From an uncultured Clostridia bacterium (GTDB taxonomy: Bacteria > Bacillota > Clostridia > Christensenellales > Borkfalkiaceae), in assembly GCA_945835865.1 (NCBI GenBank), contig CAMAJQ010000011.1, positions 1 to 10,276 on the forward strand: a DNA stretch of 10,276 nt, in the 5' to 3' direction. Position 1 is the first letter of the stretch, and each line of letters begins with the position of its first letter. Position numbers and translations under genes: made by a program. This document shows positions 7,790-10,276 of this stretch, in pieces. The notes beneath the pieces are model-generated. The model was not told the origin of the DNA, did not search any database, and saw nothing but the letters and a program-made list of their open reading frames with translations.

Positions 7790-9781
7790 TCATTCCGCTT
7801 TGAAATAACTGTGCTCGAACTGCCTGCCGAGCGGGGTGAAAAGTTCCCCTTCGCTCTCGTAGAACCTTCCGAAAAACTCCACGTACTGCAGACGGGAATC
7901 GTGAATGAACGCCGAAAGGAGATTCATGGCGAGGTTGAACAGGTTTGCCGCAACGATGACGAGAACGCCCGCGATCACCCCGAAAGGACCTTTCGGGAAG
8001 AGCATTCCCACGGCAAGCGTCGAAGAGAAGACGGACGCAAGTTGCGATCCCGAGAGCATGAGCCCGTAAAGTCTCGCGTAACTGAGAATATCCGATATAT
8101 AATTGATCAGTCCGTAAACCGACATGAAACTCTTGCCGACCTTACCGAAGCCTTTCGTCCCGACGCCTGCGGTCACGACGCCGAGCAGGACGAGTCCCCC
8201 CGTCGCATAGCCGAAGGGCGAAGCGAGAGGATTCGACGTGGCGAGAAAGAACACCCACGCGACGAAACCGAGCAATGCGAGCGCCCAGACGAGCCCGCCG
8301 AAAATACCTTCGGCGATCTGTCTTCTGCCGAAATGCTGAACGGCTTTCATCACGAGACTGACGGCGATCTGTACCGCTCCGAGTCCTAAGCACCACAGCA
8401 AAATGGCGGGAACGTTGATGCCCGCGACGCTGGCAGGCGCTTCGACTGCGTCGATATATTGCAGATAAAAGGCGTTATATTCCGGTCCCAGCGTGTTGCG
8501 CAGGATCGAGAACCCCAGCCAGGAATCAAACAGAACGCCGAAGGCGATCGCGAAAAATCCGCCGTAGGCGAATACGCGGGAGAGCCTCTGAACGGTCGCT
8601 CCGTCGCGCTGACGGGAAGCGAAGAGGAACCCGCCGACGATCATCAGCACGCCGTAACCGACGTCCGCCATGATGAGACCCATAAACAGGGAGAAGAAAA
8701 ACGCCATGACTCCGTTCGGGTCGAGCGCGCCGTAGGCGGGGGGAGAATACATGTTCGTCACCGCCTCGAAATTTCTCGTCACGCGCTTGTTCTTCATCAG
8801 CGTGGGGGCGAAGTCTTCCCGCGGGACGGGTGCGAATTCCGCGTAAGCCCCGGGGCACGCCGCGGCGATCTCCGCCCGCACGGCTTCGGTGGCTTCCGTG
8901 GGGACCCACCCTTCCGCAACGACGGTTTTCGCCGTGTTGCCGAATCCCCCTTCCGCCGTTCTCTTTTCCTGTAAAAAAGAGAGATAATCGGCGTATAACT
9001 TGAGATCTTTTATCGAGGACGCATGGGCGAAGAGTTTGTCTGCCGTCTCTTCCGCCTGCCGTTTCAACCGGTCTTTCCGTTCGGTGAGTTCTTTCGTTTT
9101 CTGTTCCGCCGTCTCCTTTCCCGAAAAGGGGCATCGGCTGAACCCGACTTCCGAAAGCGCGGAATCGACGCGCGCGGCGTCTTCCCTGTGGCATACCGTG
9201 ACGAAAACGGCTCCGTTGCCGCTCTGCCCGACCGCCTCGAAAGAACACCCTTCGATCTCCGCAAGCAGTTCTTCCGCCCGCGAAACCTTGTCGTAAGGAA
9301 GGATCCCCAACCGGACGGACGACTGTCGGGTGTCCCGATAATCGTCGAAACACCGTCTGAGCGGAAGGTAAGCGGAATAGGCGCGGATGGCGCCGTCCGT
9401 CTTCGCCTCTTCGTTGCGGACGGAGAGAAGTTCTGCGGCGACGGCATCGGAGGCGTCCATGATCTCTTCCATTTCCGCCACGCGGTTTCCCATGGCGAAA
9501 AATTCCTCTCTCGTCACGCCGAAGCCGTCTTTTTCAAGGGATATTCCTTTCTTTTTGGCTTTGTCTGCGAGCGTTTCCGTCAGAAAAGCGAGCGTCTTTT
9601 CCACCCGCTCCCTTCTCGCGGCGAGCGCGCCGTCGTCCTCTTCCGCAAAGGTGAGCGCGGGGTCGAACTCGCGCGTTTTTTTCAGCTGCGCCGCGCCCGT
9701 TTTCTGCAACGCGTCGAGCAGTTTCTCCTTGTCGGCGGAAGGGATGATGACGGTCATCGTCGACATTTCCGCTATTGCCAT
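7790..9781 (-). CDS. ntpI: V-type ATP synthase subunit I (a-subunit, ion channel stator)
   Basis: Subunit I is the membrane stator that provides the ion half-channels beside the K ring. The 663-residue protein has a soluble N-terminal half with two coiled-coil stretches (about 46-130 and 222-270) that form the arm holding the peripheral stalks, then a membrane half starting near 355 with seven or eight hydrophobic segments. Arg570 in ILSYARLYGL is the expected essential arginine that discharges the ring carboxylate; Arg630 in HDSRLQYVEFFGRFY is the second conserved arginine of the last helix. A longer frame exists upstream, but the ATG at 9781 is chosen because GGGAGG (9790-9795) is 8 nt away and MAIAEMSTMTVIIP resembles family N-termini. 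It overlaps the end of the preceding gene by 10 nt. Assignment is secure. Confidence 0.96.
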   Translation of the reverse strand: MAIAEMSTMTVIIPSADKEKLLDALQKTGAAQLKKTREFDPALTFAEEDDGALAARRERVEKTLAFLTETLADKAKKKGISLEKDGFGVTREEFFAMGNRVAEMEEIMDASDAVAAELLSVRNEEAKTDGAIRAYSAYLPLRRCFDDYRDTRQSSVRLGILPYDKVSRAEELLAEIEGCSFEAVGQSGNGAVFVTVCHREDAARVDSALSEVGFSRCPFSGKETAEQKTKELTERKDRLKRQAEETADKLFAHASSIKDLKLYADYLSFLQEKRTAEGGFGNTAKTVVAEGWVPTEATEAVRAEIAAACPGAYAEFAPVPREDFAPTLMKNKRVTRNFEAVTNMYSPPAYGALDPNGVMAFFFSLFMGLIMADVGYGVLMIVGGFLFASRQRDGATVQRLSRVFAYGGFFAIAFGVLFDSWLGFSILRNTLGPEYNAFYLQYIDAVEAPASVAGINVPAILLWCLGLGAVQIAVSLVMKAVQHFGRRQIAEGIFGGLVWALALLGFVAWVFFLATSNPLASPFGYATGGLVLLGVVTAGVGTKGFGKVGKSFMSVYGLINYISDILSYARLYGLMLSGSQLASVFSSTLAVGMLFPKGPFGVIAGVLVIVAANLFNLAMNLLSAFIHDSRLQYVEFFGRFYESEGELFTPLGRQFEHSYFKAE

Positions 9782-10089
9782 TCTTTCAGCCTCCCGAAAA
9801 TCCCGACGGAAAGTTTTTCCGCCTCGCTTTCTTTCGCCGAAACCAGGGCTTCGCACTCTTCCGCGGCTTTGCGCACGGCTTCGCCGTATTCTTTTTCCGC
9901 AACCATTTCCGCGTTTTTCACGGCGAGTTGTTTTGCCGCTCTGGCGTTTTTGACCGCAGCGTCGATTCTTGCCGCGCTCTCCGAGTCGGCTTTCCGGCGG
10001 ATCTCCGCCCCTTCCGTCTCGGCGTCGCGGATCTTTTTCTCGACTTCCGCTTCGGCTTTCAAGATTTCCTGCAATACTTCTTCAATCAT
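9772..10089 (-). CDS. ntpF: V-type ATP synthase subunit G/H (peripheral stalk)
   Basis: This small protein is predicted to be one long charged helix that pairs with subunit E in the peripheral stalk. The 105-residue product is rich in Ala, Glu, Lys and Arg, with heptad-like spacing through about residues 5-95 and no membrane segment, which fits the V-ATPase G / archaeal H family. The frame stays open to 10260, but the start is set at the ATG at 10089: GGAG lies at 10096-10099 (6-nt spacing), and the longer frame would run through the promoter and leader. As the first gene of the operon it is the direct target of any leader control. Low-complexity helices give weak homology, so the call rests on position before ntpI as well as on composition. 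Confidence 0.88.
   Translation of the reverse strand: MIEEVLQEILKAEAEVEKKIRDAETEGAEIRRKADSESAARIDAAVKNARAAKQLAVKNAEMVAEKEYGEAVRKAAEECEALVSAKESEAEKLSVGIFGRLKEWQ
9790..9795 (-). promoter_or_regulatory. Ribosome binding site fixing the ntpI start
   Basis: GGGAGG on the minus strand is 8 nt upstream of the ATG at 9781, inside the end of the previous gene. The frame stays open to 9856, but the extra 25 residues are basic, low-complexity and translated from the coding sequence of ntpF, so they are not part of the protein. Confidence 0.85.
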
Positions 10090-10095
10090 ACCGAT

Positions 10096-10099
10096 CTCC
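10096..10099 (-). promoter_or_regulatory. Ribosome binding site of the first operon gene
   Basis: GGAG on the minus strand lies 6 nt before the ATG at 10089. It decides the start, because an earlier in-frame ATG at 10260 lies upstream of the promoter. The site can pair with CUCUG at 10108-10112 (five pairs, one G-U, loop of seven), so it may be hidden in one fold of the leader. Confidence 0.8.
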
Positions 10100-10101
10100 G
10101 T

Positions 10102-10159
10102 AAAAAACAGAGCCTGTCGGCGCCAGAGATTTTCCCTGACGCTACTGACAGACTCCACC
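10102..10159 (-). promoter_or_regulatory. Putative leader attenuator: terminator-like hairpin with U tract
   Basis: In the minus-strand leader, an inner 10-bp stem (GCGUCAGGGA, 10133-10142, with UCUCUGGCGC, 10120-10129, two G-U pairs, AAA loop) sits on an outer stem (AGUCUGUC, 10147-10154, with GACAGGCU, 10111-10118), separated by a small internal loop. One to two further pairs extend the base. Six U residues (10102-10107) follow almost at once. This has the form of a Rho-independent terminator placed between the transcription start and the first gene, as in attenuators and riboswitch expression platforms. No known ligand-binding fold was recognised in the short stretch upstream. Confidence 0.55.
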
Positions 10160-10192
10160 TGAATACCCGTATTATATTTATCATCTTTTTTA

Positions 10193-10221
10193 ATTATATA
10201 CGAAAAAAAATTTTTTGTCAA
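10193..10221 (-). promoter_or_regulatory. Consensus SigA-type promoter of the V-ATPase operon
   Basis: The minus strand has a perfect TTGACA (-35, 10216-10221), a 17-bp spacer made mostly of an A run followed by a T run, and a perfect TATAAT (-10, 10193-10198). Transcription should start near 10186, about 97 nt before the first start codon. A second TATAAT lies at 10171-10176, but it lacks a good -35 partner. The promoter is as strong as any by sequence, so control would have to come from the leader or a repressor. Confidence 0.92.
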
Positions 10222-10254
10222 ACTCTTTTGAGTGAAAATACGGCAAACTCTTTT
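10219..10254 (-). repeat. 11-bp direct repeat overlapping the -35 box
   Basis: AAAAGAGTTTG occurs twice on the minus strand, at 10219-10229 and 10244-10254, 25 bp apart. The nearer copy supplies the first three bases of the -35 hexamer. It may be a paired operator site, though its low complexity also allows chance. Confidence 0.5.
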
Positions 10255-10276
10255 TTTCATTCCTTCCTCTGCCGAG

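Noticed and set aside
9023..10162. Long plus-strand open frames opposite ntpI and ntpB (about 379 codons each)
   Set aside because: Same shadow pattern; no ribosome site or promoter supports them, and the minus-strand frames have clear family motifs.
10171..10176. A second TATAAT downstream of the main -10 of the operon promoter
   Set aside because: No -35 box at 16-18 bp and no extended -10 TGn. It is AT-rich leader sequence and at most a minor start.
10090..10260. N-terminal extension of the first ATPase gene starting at an ATG at 10260
   Set aside because: That start lies upstream of the promoter, the extension has no family resemblance, and a proper ribosome site supports the ATG at 10089.
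1..10276. Mobile elements, CRISPR arrays, tRNA or rRNA genes
   Set aside because: No terminal inverted repeats, transposase motifs, regularly spaced repeats or tRNA/rRNA signatures were seen; the window is nearly all core metabolic coding sequence.

Overview
This window carries a nearly complete bacterial V-type (V/A-type) ATPase operon and, downstream of it, a glyceraldehyde-3-phosphate dehydrogenase gene. All ten genes lie on the minus strand, so transcription runs from high to low coordinates. The gene content, the A-subunit and GAPDH sequence types, the strong Gram-positive style Shine-Dalgarno sites (GGAGG) and the consensus SigA promoters suggest an anaerobic Firmicute, probably an uncultured member of class Clostridia with fairly GC-rich coding DNA and AT-rich promoters. 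The genus cannot be read from the sequence.

Layout, in transcription order: an AT-rich promoter (TTGACA, 17 bp, TATAAT; 10193-10221) with an 11-bp direct repeat around its -35 box; a leader of about 97 nt with a long terminator-like hairpin just before the first ribosome binding site; then subunit genes in the order G/H (10089-9772), I (9781-7790), K (7661-7224), E (7207-6620), C (6618-5638), F (5648-5322), A (5321-3549), B (3556-2171) and D (2098-1451). Most junctions overlap or abut. The two exceptions are a 128-nt gap before K and a 72-nt gap with a hairpin before D. A hairpin with a short U tract follows D. The gap gene (1206-148) has its own strong promoter (1307-1335) and a textbook intrinsic terminator (100-128). 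Bases 1-97 hold nothing that can be assigned.

How it works together: A and B form the catalytic head, D and F the central rotor shaft, C joins the shaft to the membrane ring of K, I carries the ion half-channels and the essential arginine, and E with G/H form the peripheral stalks. The order matches the ntp operon of Enterococcus hirae without ntpH and ntpJ. The K subunit keeps the full Na+-ligand set known from E. hirae (L53, T56, Q57, Q103, E132 plus Y60), so a Na+-coupled rotary ATPase is the best inference.

The proteins are ordinary members of known families; I see no undescribed protein system. The most interesting material is regulatory: the leader hairpin with its U tract and a competing Shine-Dalgarno-sequestering fold, the duplicated element at the promoter, and the special translation-start region of K.
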